The notes below the pieces were generated by a model, which saw nothing but the letters and a program-made list of their open reading frames with translations, ran no database searches and had not been told where the DNA came from. A stretch of DNA of 64,000 bases from positions 1 through 64,000 of the forward strand of contig JAGYJW010000027.1 of assembly GCA_018401435.1 (NCBI GenBank). Reading direction: 5' to 3'. This DNA comes from Deltaproteobacteria bacterium (GTDB lineage: Bacteria; Myxococcota_A; UBA796; UBA2385). This document shows, piece after piece, positions 8,482 to 19,200 of this stretch. Positions within the stretch are counted from its first letter, which is position 1. The number at the start of each line of letters is the position of its first letter. Both the position numbers and the translations under genes were made by a program.

Positions 8482-11400
8482 TCGCAGGCCCCGCCGCTAT
8501 AGACCCGTGGCCGGCGGCTCCGGCGATGACCTCCTCCACCGTAAACCGCATGGCCATCACGTCGTTGGCCAGCCACAGCCGCGCCTGGTCGGCGAAGTAG
8601 GGGCTGTCGACCAGGGCGGACTGGCCGCCCGGCAGCACGTTGTAGCCGCTCACCCCGTCGGGCCCCAAGGCCCAGACCATCCGAAAGACCGGGCCGCTGC
8701 CATAGCGGAAGCGGGTGGGGTTGTAGCCGAAATTGGCGGCGTCCACGGCGAGGTTGTCGCCGGGCCGGGGGAAGTGCTCCAGCACCCGCCGGGGGTCATC
8801 CGACGCCAGGCTGTCGGCCAGGGGCAGGGTGGCGGTGGTGATGCTGAATTGGTCTACCAGGAAGGCATAGGCCCCCCCATCGCCCAGGAAGTCGGCCAGC
8901 AGCGAGTCGAAGGTGACGAGGTGCTTGAGGCCCCACAGCCAGGCGTCCATCTCCGCCGTGCCAAAGCCCCCGTCTTCGCCATCGGCCGGGCTCTCCAGGA
9001 AGTCCAGCGCGCCCACCAGGCTGCTGAGCATCACCTCGTCGGCGGTCTCGATCTCGTCGGTGCCCAGCACGTCGAAGAAGGCGGACTCGGCGGTGGCGGG
9101 GTTGAAGGAGGCGAGATCGTTGGGATTGCCGTCGCCGCGCCCATCCAGGAAGAGCTTCAGCGCCCGGGTGCGCCCGTTGGTTCCGCCGCTGACCCAGACA
9201 TCGGGCAGGCCCTCGTCGTCGAAGACCGCGCCGTTGAAGCGGCCGACCCAGGCGTTGAAGATCATGGTTGCAACGGCATCTTCGGCCTCACCGGCCTCGA
9301 CCTGGTGGTAGAAGGTCTCGACCCCGGACGCGGCGGGGGCGCCGCCGGCGATCCAGGCGTTCAAGCGGGTCTCCACCGCGTCCAGGCGGTCGCCGTGGGC
9401 GTGGTAGAGGGCGGCGAGGCGGGCGTCGGCCGAGTCGGGCTCGACGAAGTCCAGCGCGGCCACCTCGCGGGCATGCGCGATGGCGGCGACGAGGTGGGGC
9501 CCGAAGGCGAGGCCCATCACCGACCGCTGGTCGCCTTGGATGGCGGCCATGCCGTCCAGGTCGGCCCAGCCCTCGGCGATGGCCTGCTCCAGCCCGGTGC
9601 GGATGGTGTGGGCCCGGTAGCCGACCGTCCAGGGCCCGCCGATATACCAGGGCTCATTGAGCAGATCGCCGTCGAAGGTGATGCCCGCCGGGTCGTTGTT
9701 GGCGGTGATCACATAGCCCTGGTCGGGGTTGATGGCGTGGGGGTACTCGGCGAAGGGCACGACGCAGCGGTAGGGGTCGGCCCCCTGGCTCTCGTCCACC
9801 TTGAAGTCCGCGTCCAGGGGGATGGTGAAGCCGCCATAGGTTGTGCCATCCAGCAGCAGGCTGGGGTTGGCGCCCTCGATCCAGTGGCCGTCCTCGCGGG
9901 GCAGGTAGCCCCGGCAGGGCACGCCCTGGTAGCCGGTGTAGAGGATTGAGCCGTCCTTGTCGGCGGCGACCACGTTCTGGCTATAGGCGACCAGGTGGCG
10001 GGTGGCCTCGTTGAACTCGGTCACATTGGCCGCGTGGCCAAAGCCATCGACGGCGAGCAGGATGTTGGCCGGGTCCAGGGCGGTGTAGTCAAAGCTCACC
10101 GCGTGCACCTTGCCATCGCCATTGGTATCGCCGGGCAGGATGGGCCGTCCGCCCATCCACACCACGGCGGTGGGGTCGGGGATATCGTCGGGATCGAGCA
10201 CCTGGCCTTCAATGTCGGCGATCCATCGCCCGTCGGCGGTGGTCCATCGGCTGAAGCTGAAGGTGCCGCCCTCGCTGCCCAACAGGGTGACCTCGGCGAT
10301 CTCGATGTCCTCCTGGGTGGCGGTCAGGGGCAGCCAGTCGCCCTGGAAGAGGGCGGTGGCCGGCTTGCCCGTGGCGTCCAGGCCGATCTCCTCCAGGTAC
10401 CAGTCCGTGATGTCGCCCGAGAGCTGGGTCTGGCTCCAGGCCACAGCGCCATTGGTGCCCACCGCCATCAGGGGCATGCCGGGGAAGGTCAGCCCCAGCT
10501 GGTGCAGGTCCCCGCCGCCCAGGACCTCGGTGTCCAGGCCCACCTGGTAGAAGAGGCTGGGCACCGACAGGGGGAGGTGGCCATCACCGGCCAGCAGGGC
10601 CCGCCCATCCGAGGCGACCGAGCCCGCCACGGCCCAGGAATTCGAGCCAAAGCCCACCTCGTCGTCCCGGCCCAGGCGCTTCTGGAAGCGCAGCATGCGG
10701 GCGTCCATGCGGTCGAGCAGGTCGCGGGGGGCGCGGATGCGGGGCGGCGGCGGGGCGGCGGTCAGGGCCGAGCCAGCGGGCACCGCGCCGTTGAGGCCCC
10801 AGCCGGGTGCGGAGGCCTCTTCATGAATCGGCTTGATGTTGAGCCACAGGTCTTCCCAGACCCCCGCGGCCCGCAGCGCCTCGAGATCCGCGCCGGCAAA
10901 GTCGGGGATGCGGGCGAGGTTGGCCGTGCGGCCCACATCGTCGGTCTCATAGCCCAGCTGATAGATGAGAACCGCCATGAAGCCTGCCATGTCGCCCAGG
11001 TCGAAGGGCAACATCAGCTCGGTGGGGTCGGGGAAGCCCAGCAGGGGGCCAGCCAGGGCCAGCTCGCTGGGAACGGGCTCGCTGCCGGCCTTCACGGCGG
11101 CGATATAGGCGTTGATGCCCTCGGCATAGGCCCCCAGGAAGACCTCCTGCTCGGGCGTGAAGCTCTCTTCGAGCTGCTTCGCCACAAAGGTCATCGCGGT
11201 GGCCCGGGACTCGATATCGCTGGAAAGCGCGTCCTGACCGAGGATCTGCGCGACCCGACCCTGTCCCAGCCGCCGGGCCAGATCGATGCTGAAGAAGCGG
11301 TCCCGGGCGACGACATAGCCCATCACCCGGGCCAGATCGGCGCGGTCGCGGGCGTAGATATGGGGCACGTCGCCCTCGGTGCGCAGCACGTGCACATCGC

Positions 11401-11572
11401 AGGACAGGCCGCCGATGTCGTATTCCCCGGTGACGGCGACATCGTCAAAGGGGGTGCTGCCGACCTCGGTATCGGGCGGGCTGGTCTGGGACTGGCCGGG
11501 GCCGTCGTCCTTGCAGCCGCAGCCGGACAGGGGGAGGGCGAGCAGCAGCAGGCGGGAGAGGGGGCGGGCCAT
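8039..11572 (-). CDS. Penicillin-acylase-type Ntn-hydrolase lipoprotein (3' end probably artefactually extended)
   Basis: The start ATG at 11572 has GGGAG upstream, and the product begins with a lipoprotein signal (LLLALPLSGC). It has the penicillin/acyl-homoserine-lactone amidase layout: an alpha part with the export and processing region, then the autocatalytic junction GFGSNSWAVAG. The Ser of that junction (about residue 309) would be the N-terminal nucleophile of the beta chain. Later family motifs (NGDGKVHAVSFDYTALD, VITANNDPAG, GYRAHTIRTGL, LPGGQSALVDSPYF) are present. The family end, FTVEEVIAGAAG, is reached near 8515. The frame then runs 450 bases more, antisense to the phosphoesterase, in Pro/Arg/Gly-rich sequence. 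An off-frame TAG at 8499-8497 is the likely true stop, lost to a one-base shift. Substrate is unknown; acyl-homoserine lactones or beta-lactams are only family possibilities. Confidence 0.85.
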   Translation of the reverse strand: MARPLSRLLLLALPLSGCGCKDDGPGQSQTSPPDTEVGSTPFDDVAVTGEYDIGGLSCDVHVLRTEGDVPHIYARDRADLARVMGYVVARDRFFSIDLARRLGQGRVAQILGQDALSSDIESRATAMTFVAKQLEESFTPEQEVFLGAYAEGINAYIAAVKAGSEPVPSELALAGPLLGFPDPTELMLPFDLGDMAGFMAVLIYQLGYETDDVGRTANLARIPDFAGADLEALRAAGVWEDLWLNIKPIHEEASAPGWGLNGAVPAGSALTAAPPPPRIRAPRDLLDRMDARMLRFQKRLGRDDEVGFGSNSWAVAGSVASDGRALLAGDGHLPLSVPSLFYQVGLDTEVLGGGDLHQLGLTFPGMPLMAVGTNGAVAWSQTQLSGDITDWYLEEIGLDATGKPATALFQGDWLPLTATQEDIEIAEVTLLGSEGGTFSFSRWTTADGRWIADIEGQVLDPDDIPDPTAVVWMGGRPILPGDTNGDGKVHAVSFDYTALDPANILLAVDGFGHAANVTEFNEATRHLVAYSQNVVAADKDGSILYTGYQGVPCRGYLPREDGHWIEGANPSLLLDGTTYGGFTIPLDADFKVDESQGADPYRCVVPFAEYPHAINPDQGYVITANNDPAGITFDGDLLNEPWYIGGPWTVGYRAHTIRTGLEQAIAEGWADLDGMAAIQGDQRSVMGLAFGPHLVAAIAHAREVAALDFVEPDSADARLAALYHAHGDRLDAVETRLNAWIAGGAPAASGVETFYHQVEAGEAEDAVATMIFNAWVGRFNGAVFDDEGLPDVWVSGGTNGRTRALKLFLDGRGDGNPNDLASFNPATAESAFFDVLGTDEIETADEVMLSSLVGALDFLESPADGEDGGFGTAEMDAWLWGLKHLVTFDSLLADFLGDGGAYAFLVDQFSITTATLPLADSLASDDPRRVLEHFPRPGDNLAVDAANFGYNPTRFRYGSGPVFRMVWALGPDGVSGYNVLPGGQSALVDSPYFADQARLWLANDVMAMRFTVEEVIAGAAGHGSIAAGPATKPRCSGGRPCGGRPRPGAAPGPRWAADPPGPAPHGARRPGPPGGGPARSRPPRAGLGPPPERAPPPPRSLPIHRPRGRPAGPHRARAHSGGRPRPRRSSGAGPSNPPVRHGCGRSAPGARPPPTARRPPRRYGRGPGWGPCGGPAP

Positions 11573-11663
11573 CGGGGGCTCCCAAGAAGGCGGTGCAGGA
11601 GGGCGCAGGGTACTCTGCCTGTCGCCCGTCCTCAAGCCGCCCGGCGCGGGGCCCGGCCCGCGG

Positions 11664-13103
11664 TCAGAGGTTGCCCTTGAGGCGCTCCAGCTCGATGATG
11701 GCCACCTGGTAGTCGGCGCTGGCCTTCTGGAGTTCGGCTTTGGCCGTGTCCACGCCGCGAATGGACGCCAGCACGTCTTTCTGAAGGGAGCGACCGGCAT
11801 CGAGCAGGGCGCGCTCGGCGGCCAGGGTCTGTTCGGCCAGACGCAGGTTGGCCTTGGAGAGCTGCACCTGGACCGCCGCGGTCTGCAGGGCCGCGGCCTG
11901 GGCCCGCACCTGCTGACTGATGGTGCGCTCCAGGCTGAGCTGCTGCAGGCGCATCTTCTGGTAGGTGGCGGCGGCGGAGTTCAGGTTGCCGCGGTCGGCC
12001 CGGTTGCCCAGCGGCACCGACAGGTTGGCGCCGATGCTCCACTCGGGCAGCTGTCCGCTGAAGAGCTCGCCCACGGATGCGGCCTGGTCGGCCTCGGTGC
12101 CGTTCAGGGCGAAGCTGCCGGTGGCGTCGAGGGTGGGCAGGCGCTGGTGCCTGGCCGCCAGCCAGTCGGCCTCAGAGCCCACCACCTGCACCTTGAGGGC
12201 GACGATGCTGGGGTTGTTCTCCAAGGCGGCGGCGACGGCGCGTTCCACGTCGATATTCAGGGCGACGGCCTCCGCCGGGGCGGTGCTCAGCAAGAAGTCG
12301 GTGCCGGGCTCCTCGCCCAGGGCCAGGGCCAGGCTGTCGTTGGCGGTGCGAACGCCCTGCTGGGCCTCGATCAGCGTGCGCTCGGCCTGGACCACGGCGG
12401 CGTCGGCCCGGGTCTGTTCGACCGGCGCCAGGGTGCCCTGCTCGACCTTGACCCGGACCACCCGCGCCTCCTCCTGAGAGACGGCGAGGGCCTGCCGGGC
12501 GATCTCGACCAGCTGGCCCTGGTAGTAGGAGGCCCAATAGGCCAGGGCCACATTGGCCAGGGTCTGCTGGCGCTGGGCAAGCAGCTGGGCCTGGGCGGCA
12601 TCCACCGCCTGGTGGCCCCGCCGGACCCCGGACAGGTTGAAGGCGATCTGGTGCCCCTGGAGCACATTCTGGGTGAGGGTGGCACCCAGGCGCGTGCGCA
12701 CGAAGGGGTCGGGCTGTACGAACTGGTCGCGCAGGCTCGCCGGGAAGTCGATCAGGTCGTATTGCACCTCGGAGCGGGTGCTGCGCCAGTCCAAGCTGGC
12801 CGTCGTGCCGGTCGGGGCGAACCAACCCAGGCCAAGGCCCCAGGTGTTGAAGCGCAGGTCGCTGCTGATCTCGCCGAACTGCTGCACATCCTGGTTGCGT
12901 TGGCTGTTGAAGGTGTCGTAGGCCGTCAGGTTGGGATCGAAGATGCCCCGGGCCGCCAGCAGGGCGCCTTCGGCCACCCGCAGGTCCTGCGCCACCATCT
13001 GCAGCTCGAGGTTGCCGGCCAGGGCGCGATCCAGGGCCTCGTTATAGGCCAGGGGAACCGTCGCCGCGGATGCATTGGCAATCAGACTCAAGAGCAGCAG
13101 CAT
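11664..13103 (-). CDS. TolC-family outer membrane efflux protein
   Basis: 479 residues with a short signal peptide ending ASA, then two outer membrane efflux protein (OEP) repeats. The long helical hairpins carry patterns such as NVALAYWASYYQGQLVEIARQALAVSQEEARV and, late in the protein, the second repeat's QLSLERTISQQVRAQAAALQTA. The conserved NPSIVALK and SVPLGNRADRGNLNSA turns mark the tip and barrel strands. It forms the outer channel of the tripartite pump, being the last gene of the operon adaptor - pump 1 - pump 2 - TolC, 33 bases after the second pump. Length and symmetry are usual for the family. Confidence 0.88.
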   Translation of the reverse strand: MLLLLSLIANASAATVPLAYNEALDRALAGNLELQMVAQDLRVAEGALLAARGIFDPNLTAYDTFNSQRNQDVQQFGEISSDLRFNTWGLGLGWFAPTGTTASLDWRSTRSEVQYDLIDFPASLRDQFVQPDPFVRTRLGATLTQNVLQGHQIAFNLSGVRRGHQAVDAAQAQLLAQRQQTLANVALAYWASYYQGQLVEIARQALAVSQEEARVVRVKVEQGTLAPVEQTRADAAVVQAERTLIEAQQGVRTANDSLALALGEEPGTDFLLSTAPAEAVALNIDVERAVAAALENNPSIVALKVQVVGSEADWLAARHQRLPTLDATGSFALNGTEADQAASVGELFSGQLPEWSIGANLSVPLGNRADRGNLNSAAATYQKMRLQQLSLERTISQQVRAQAAALQTAAVQVQLSKANLRLAEQTLAAERALLDAGRSLQKDVLASIRGVDTAKAELQKASADYQVAIIELERLKGNL

Positions 13104-13136
13104 CGTGGGATCCTCGGCCGGTCGCGTCTTGGGGGT

Positions 13137-16100
13137 CTACTTCGCGGGGCGCGCGGGCGCATCGAGCGCGCCCTTGGGTCGGGCCACCCAGGCCGCCCAG
13201 CGGCTGGAGCTGTCGCGCATGTCGTCGAGCACGCTGTAGAGGTAGGGCACCAGGAAGAGGGTCAGCACCGTGCCCGCGACCATGCCCCCGGCCACCACCC
13301 GGCCCATGGGGGCGTAGGGGATGCCGATGAAGGTGCTGGTGCCCAAGGCCATCGGCAGCAGGCCGAAGATCGTGGTGAGCGCGGTCATCAGGATGGGTCG
13401 GATGCGCCGTCCGCCGGCCTCGACCAGGGCGTCGGTGCGGCTGTGGCCCTCTTTTCGCAGGCGCGTGACCAGGTCCACCAGCACGATGCCGTTGTTGACC
13501 ACCACCCCCACCAGCACCACCAGCCCCACGCCGCCCATGACGTCCAGTGGCGTATTTGTCAGGTACAAGGTCCAATACACGCCCACCAGCGCCATGGGGA
13601 TGCTGGTGAGGATGGAGAGGGGCAGGATGAAGCTCTCGAAGAGCACGCCCATGATCAGGAAGACGAAGGTGACGCTGAGCAGCAGGGCGAGGTTGCGGGC
13701 CGAGTCATTGGCCGGGTCGCTGCCGCTGCCGCCAAAGAAGTCCCAGCCATAGCCGCGGGGGAAGGCCACTCCGGCCAGGGCGCCGGTGATGGCCTCGCGC
13801 ACCGCCATGGGATCGGCCCCGGGGCCCAGCTCCACCGTCAGCGGGAAGGAGGTCACCCGGTCGTTGCGGCGAATGGTGCCTACCCCAGGGGCCACCTCGC
13901 TGTCGACCAGGGCCCGCAGCGGCACGGCGCTACCCGTCACGCTGCTCCACATGGGGAAGTCCAGCAGGCGGTCGAGGTCCTGGCGGTCCTCCAGGCGAAA
14001 GCGCGCCACCACGTCGATCTCTTTGTCGCCGTCGTGGTAGTCGGGCAGGCGGGTGCCGCGCAGGGCAAAGCCCACCGTGCGCCCCACCGAGGTCGCGGTC
14101 TGCCCGTAGCGGGCCAGGGCCTCGCGGTCGGCCCGCAAGCGCAGCTCCTGGCCGCCGTCCTCCTCCAGGTCGGTGCGGGCGGCGATGACGCCGGGCACGC
14201 CTTTGAGCACCCGGCGGACCTCCACGCCGATCTGTTCGAGGGTGGCCACGTCCTCTCCGCGGATATTCACCTCGATCTCGCGGTTCTGGCCCTGGCCGCT
14301 GCTGCCCCAGCCAATCTGCACGTCCACGCCGGGGATGCGGGGGAGGCCGGCTTCGGCCTGCTTGATCACCTCTTCGCGGCTGGGGAGATCCGCGTCCCGC
14401 TCCTTGTCTTCGGTGAGGTGCACATTGAGCTGGCCATAGCTGCTGTCGGCCCCCAGGTTGGCCCGGTGCGTGCGCACGCCCCAGTCCTCCCGGTGGCCCT
14501 CCACCCAGGCCTCCAGCGTCTCCACCACCTTCAGGCGCTCGCCATAGGTGAAGTCCGCGGGCACCTCGTAGCGCACGACGAACTGCCCGATGTTGCCGTC
14601 GGCCTCGTCCTGGCAGCCCACCGCCCGAGCCGGGACGATGAAGGTCAGGGTGGTGAAGGCCAGAATACCCACCAGCGCGTCGGTCCGGTGGGTCAACACC
14701 GCCTTGAGCCAGCGTCGGTAGCGATCGGAGAGCCAGGTGATCCAGCGGGGTTCGGTGGGCAGACCCCCGTTGTCGCCGGGCCGACCCTTGAGCAGGGTGG
14801 TGGTGAGGGGCGTGAAGATGACGGCCACAAAGAGGCTGGCCGCCAGCGCCCACACCACCGGCATGCCCAGCTCGCCCATGAAGAAGCTGAAATCGGCGTC
14901 TTCGGTCATCAGGATGATGGGCAGGAAGACGACCATGGTGGTCAGGGTGGACAGGGTGATGGCCAGCCCCACGTCACTGGTGCCTTCGATGGCAGCCCGC
15001 GGGGGGGCCACGCCCTCTTGTCTTCGGGCGTAGATGCTCTCCACCACCACGATCGCGTTGTCCACCACCATGCCCACCGCCAGCATCAGGCCCATCAAGG
15101 TGAGCAGGTTGAGGCTGCGGCCGGTGAAGTAGAGGATGGTGACGGTCATCAGCAGGGTGAAGGGGATGCACGCCGCGATCAGCAGGGTGAGCCGCCACTC
15201 CCGCAGAAAGGCGAAGAGCACGATGATCGCGCAGAGCCCGCCGGTGGCCGCCGTCGTGAGCAGATCGTTGATCGAGTCCTGGATCAGGCTGCCCTGGTCG
15301 AAGAAGGTGACGAATCTTGCCCCCATCAGCCGGGGATCGGCCTCCAGCTCGGCAAAGGCGGCCTCGACCGCCTCGGTCACGGCCACCGTGTTGGCGTCGG
15401 ACTCCTTGTTGATGGCCAGGGCGGCGCCCTCGCGGCCGTCGATGTGGTTGATGTCGGGGCTGGGGTCCAGGCGGTAGCGAACATCGGCAATATCGCCGAT
15501 TCGAACTCCGTTTCGGACCGGTAGCGCCAGGATGTCGTCCATATCCTCCCAGCGGGCCAGGCTGCGGATGTAGCGGACCCGCCCCCGGTCCACGACCCGG
15601 CCCGTGGCCATCTGGAAGTTGTCCTGGCTGAGGCTGGCGATGACCTCGCCCAGGTTGACGTTGTGGTTGGACAGGCGGTCCAGGCTGAACTCGATGAAGA
15701 CCCGGCGGGGGTCCACACCCCAGACGTCCACCTTGCCCACGCCGGGCACCCGCTCCAGCCGCTTGGCCACATAGTCGTGCACCAGGGCGTGCTCGTCTTC
15801 AATGCCCTTGGGCAGGCTGATCCCGCTCCACATCACGGGCTCGTCCGCCGGATTCCACTTGTAGATCCAGTAGCGCTCCACATCCTCGGGCAGGTCGGGC
15901 ATGGCCCGCTCCAGCCGGTCCACCACGGCGTTGTAGGCCACGTCCATGGACACCGAGCGGTGGAATTCCAGGCTCATGCCCACGCCGGTGCTCGACGCGC
16001 GGCCCCGCATGCTCTTGATGCCGGGGGCCGTGCTCAGGTGCTCCTCGATGGGCCGCAGCAGCGAGGTCTCGACCTCTCGGGGGCTGGCGCCGTCATAGGG

Positions 16101-16256
16101 CACCTGCACCCACAGACGGTTGAGGGTGAAGCGCCCGGGCATCATCTCAAGGGGGATGCGGTCCCAGGCGATGGCGCCCAGCAGGCACAGCGCCAGGAAG
16201 CCCATGATGACGGTGACCGGCCGGGTGACCGAAAAGCGCGGCAGCCAGTCCATCAT
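13137..16256 (-). CDS. RND efflux pump permease, HAE1/AcrB-type (second of two)
   Basis: 1039 residues, full length for an inner-membrane proton-driven drug/metabolite exporter. TM1 lies at the start, followed by a large periplasmic loop with VQVPYDGASPREVE-type sequence. TM2-6 carry GMVVDNAIVVVESIYARR in TM4, where the AcrB Asp pair is Asp-Asn, as in many HAE1 pumps. A second porter loop (REIEVNIRGEDV) follows, then TM7-12 with LVGVVVNNGIVLVDLV and RRIRPILMTALTTI. The start overlaps the first pump's stop (ATGA, 16256-16253). The sequence differs greatly from pump 1, so the pair may form a mixed trimer like MdtBC, which is an inference. Confidence 0.9.
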   Translation of the reverse strand: MMDWLPRFSVTRPVTVIMGFLALCLLGAIAWDRIPLEMMPGRFTLNRLWVQVPYDGASPREVETSLLRPIEEHLSTAPGIKSMRGRASSTGVGMSLEFHRSVSMDVAYNAVVDRLERAMPDLPEDVERYWIYKWNPADEPVMWSGISLPKGIEDEHALVHDYVAKRLERVPGVGKVDVWGVDPRRVFIEFSLDRLSNHNVNLGEVIASLSQDNFQMATGRVVDRGRVRYIRSLARWEDMDDILALPVRNGVRIGDIADVRYRLDPSPDINHIDGREGAALAINKESDANTVAVTEAVEAAFAELEADPRLMGARFVTFFDQGSLIQDSINDLLTTAATGGLCAIIVLFAFLREWRLTLLIAACIPFTLLMTVTILYFTGRSLNLLTLMGLMLAVGMVVDNAIVVVESIYARRQEGVAPPRAAIEGTSDVGLAITLSTLTTMVVFLPIILMTEDADFSFFMGELGMPVVWALAASLFVAVIFTPLTTTLLKGRPGDNGGLPTEPRWITWLSDRYRRWLKAVLTHRTDALVGILAFTTLTFIVPARAVGCQDEADGNIGQFVVRYEVPADFTYGERLKVVETLEAWVEGHREDWGVRTHRANLGADSSYGQLNVHLTEDKERDADLPSREEVIKQAEAGLPRIPGVDVQIGWGSSGQGQNREIEVNIRGEDVATLEQIGVEVRRVLKGVPGVIAARTDLEEDGGQELRLRADREALARYGQTATSVGRTVGFALRGTRLPDYHDGDKEIDVVARFRLEDRQDLDRLLDFPMWSSVTGSAVPLRALVDSEVAPGVGTIRRNDRVTSFPLTVELGPGADPMAVREAITGALAGVAFPRGYGWDFFGGSGSDPANDSARNLALLLSVTFVFLIMGVLFESFILPLSILTSIPMALVGVYWTLYLTNTPLDVMGGVGLVVLVGVVVNNGIVLVDLVTRLRKEGHSRTDALVEAGGRRIRPILMTALTTIFGLLPMALGTSTFIGIPYAPMGRVVAGGMVAGTVLTLFLVPYLYSVLDDMRDSSSRWAAWVARPKGALDAPARPAK

Positions 16257-19200
16257 GGCTGGGCTCCGACCTCGGCGCGGGCGGCGGCCACCTCGGCCCG
16301 GTCGCGGCGCTCCAGCAGCCGGGTCATGCGCTCATAGACCACGGGGATCACCACCAGGGTGAGCAGGGTGGAGGAGGACAGGCCGGCGATGATGGTGAGG
16401 GCGAGGGGCTGCTGCACCTCCGCGCCTTCGCCCAGGCCGAGAGCCAGGGGCACCAGGCCCAGCACCGTGGTCAATGTGGTGATGAGGATGGGGCGCAGGC
16501 GCAGGGCGGCGGCCTTGTGGATGGCCGCCACGCGCTCCATGCCGTCGTCCCGCAGCCGGTTGATGGTGTCCACCAGCACGATGGCGTTGTTCACCACCAC
16601 GCCGGCCAGCACGATGCCACCAATCAGCACCACCACGCTCACCGAGGTGCCCGTCAGCGCCAGGGCCACCACCACGCCCACCAGGGCCAGGGGCACGCTG
16701 GCGAGGATGACGAAGGGGTGCAGGGTGCTCTCGAAGGTGCTGGCCATGATCACATAGACCAGGAAGATGGCCAGGCCCAGGGCCAGCTCCAAGGACCGGA
16801 TGCTGCGCTCCATCTCTTGGTTCTGGCCCGCGATCTCCCAATCTACGCCGCCCAGGTCGGTGTGGTCGAGCTCGGTGCGGATGGCGTCGGCCTGGCTGGA
16901 GATGTCGAAGCCGTCCAGGTTGGCGGAGACCGCCGCCGCGCGGCGCTGGTCCACCCGTCGGATCTCGGAGGGGCCCTCGGCCTCGGTGAAGCGGGCCACC
17001 GCCTCGAGCGGGATCTCTGGCGTCACCGCCGGGTTGATGTTGAGACGACGAAAGGCCGCCGTGCTGCGGCGATCCGACTCATCCACCCGCACGATGAGGT
17101 CCACGCGGCCATCGCCGCGGGCCAGGGTGGTGGCCTCCTTGCCCAGCACCTTGTCGCGGATCTGTCGGGCGATGGTGCCGGTGTCCAGCCCGTAGCGCTC
17201 CAACAGGGCCCGGTCGTAGCGCACCTGGATCTCGGGGTAGCCGGCCACCATGCTGCTGCGCACATCGGTGAGCCCCGGCAGGGCGGCCAGGGCGTCGCGG
17301 GCCCGATCGGCGCCCATGCGCAGGACAGCGAGATCATTGTCGTAGAGCACCACCTCGATGGGGGTGGAGAAAGAGAAGAGGCTGGGGCGCGTCATGCGCA
17401 CATCGGGCACGGCGTCGGTCTTGAGGGCCTCGGCCGAGGCCAGCATGGCGGCGCGCACCTCCGCCATCACCTGCTCTTCGCGGGCCTCCAGGTCGCCGCC
17501 GGGGGTCAGCTCGATCATCACCCGGGCGGTGTGTTCGCCCTCGTCGGCGCGGCTGTCGGCGCGGCTCTCGGTGCCCACGATGCTGTGGATATGGGCCACC
17601 TCGGCCTCCCCCACCAGGCGCCGCTCGACCTCGGCCACCAGGTCTGCGGTGCGCGACAGGGGGGTGCCCACCGGCAGGGCCACCTCGGCGGTGAAGCGCC
17701 CCTGGTGTAGCTCGGGAATCAAGGACTGGCCGAGATTTCCGCCCAGGGGGAGGGCCAATAGGAAGGTGAGGGCTGCGAAACCCAGGACCAGGCCCGGCCG
17801 GGCGAGGATGCCGGCCATGGCGGACTGGTAGCGGCGGGCCAGGGCGTCGAAGGCGCCCTGGAAGCGGGCCGCGGCCCCGTGGGCGAGGCGGTTGAGGGGG
17901 CGCAGCACCCCGCCGCCGCCCCGGGCGGCCACGCGGGCAAAGAGGGCGCTGCCCCAGACGAAGAGGGCGGTGGGCAGCTCAAAGAGCAGGCGCACCAGGA
18001 AGCGGGCCAGCCAATAGGGCGCGCGGATCCACCGGCTGAGCCCCGCGCTGCCGGCCCAGGCCCGCTTGAGCTGGTGCCAGGAGCGAAAGCGCCCTGCGCG
18101 GCCAATCTCGGCGAGGCGCGGCGGCTGGTTGCTGACCTCGAGGGTGAGGGCGGCCAACATGGGCACCAGCAGCAGCGAGTCCACCAGGGAGGCCAACAGG
18201 CTGAAGACCACCGCCAGCGCCAGATCGCCAAAGATCTGGCCCGCCACGCCATCCACAAAGGTGATGGGAAGGAAGACGCTCACCGTCGTCAAGGTGCTGG
18301 CGAAGACGGCCGCGGCGACCTCGGTGGTGCCCTGGATGGCGGCCTCGGACCGCGGCAGGCCCTGGTCCACCTTCACCTGGATATTTTCGAGCACGACGAT
18401 GGCGTTGTCCACCAGCATGCCGATGCCCAAGGCCAGCCCGCCCAGGCTCATCAGGTTGAGGCTGACGCCGCCCAGGTACATGGGGGCAAAGGTCACGATG
18501 ATGGAGATGGGGATGGCGCCGGCGATGATGGCTGTCGCCCGCATGTCGCGCAGAAAGAGGAAGAGCACGACCACCGCGAGGATGCCGCCCAGGATGGCGG
18601 TGCTGCGCAGGTTGTCGATGGCGCTCTCGATGAATCGTGCTTGATCCTCCAGAATCACCAGAACGACGCCGTCGGGAAGCTGGTCGGACAGCCCTGGCCG
18701 CAGGATGGGCTGACCGTCCCGCCCCATGCCCACCACCTGGGGCTCCAGGCGGGCCTTCAGGTCGGCGGCCACCTGCACGATATTGGCGTCGGCCGCCTTG
18801 AAGACCTCGAGCTCGACCGCGTCGCGGCCGTCCATCCGGCTGATGACCTCCCGGTCGCGGCTGGCCTCTCGCACCGTGGCCAGCTCGCCCACGGGCACAC
18901 GCACGCCGTCGGCCCGGCGCACCTCCAGCTCGCTGATCTCCGCGACGCTGCGCACCTCGTTGAGGGTGCGGACGAGGTAGTTTCGGTCGCCCTCGCGCAA
19001 GGACCCGCCGGGCAGGTTCACATTCTCGGCGCCCAGGGTGGTCACCAGCTGGTCGAGGGTCACGCCGCGGGCGGCCAGCCAGTCTTCGCGGGCCTCCACC
19101 AGGACCTCGCGCTCCAAGCCGCCGCGCACCCGCACCGCTGCGATGCCGTCCATGGCCTCGATGTCGCGCTTGACCTGGTTCTCGGCCACCTCCCGCAACA

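Noticed and set aside
11379..15524. A 1381-codon open frame on the plus strand across TolC and pump 2
   Set aside because: It is antisense to conserved efflux genes and is Gly/His/Gln-rich low-complexity, as expected from GC-rich codon mirror frames.
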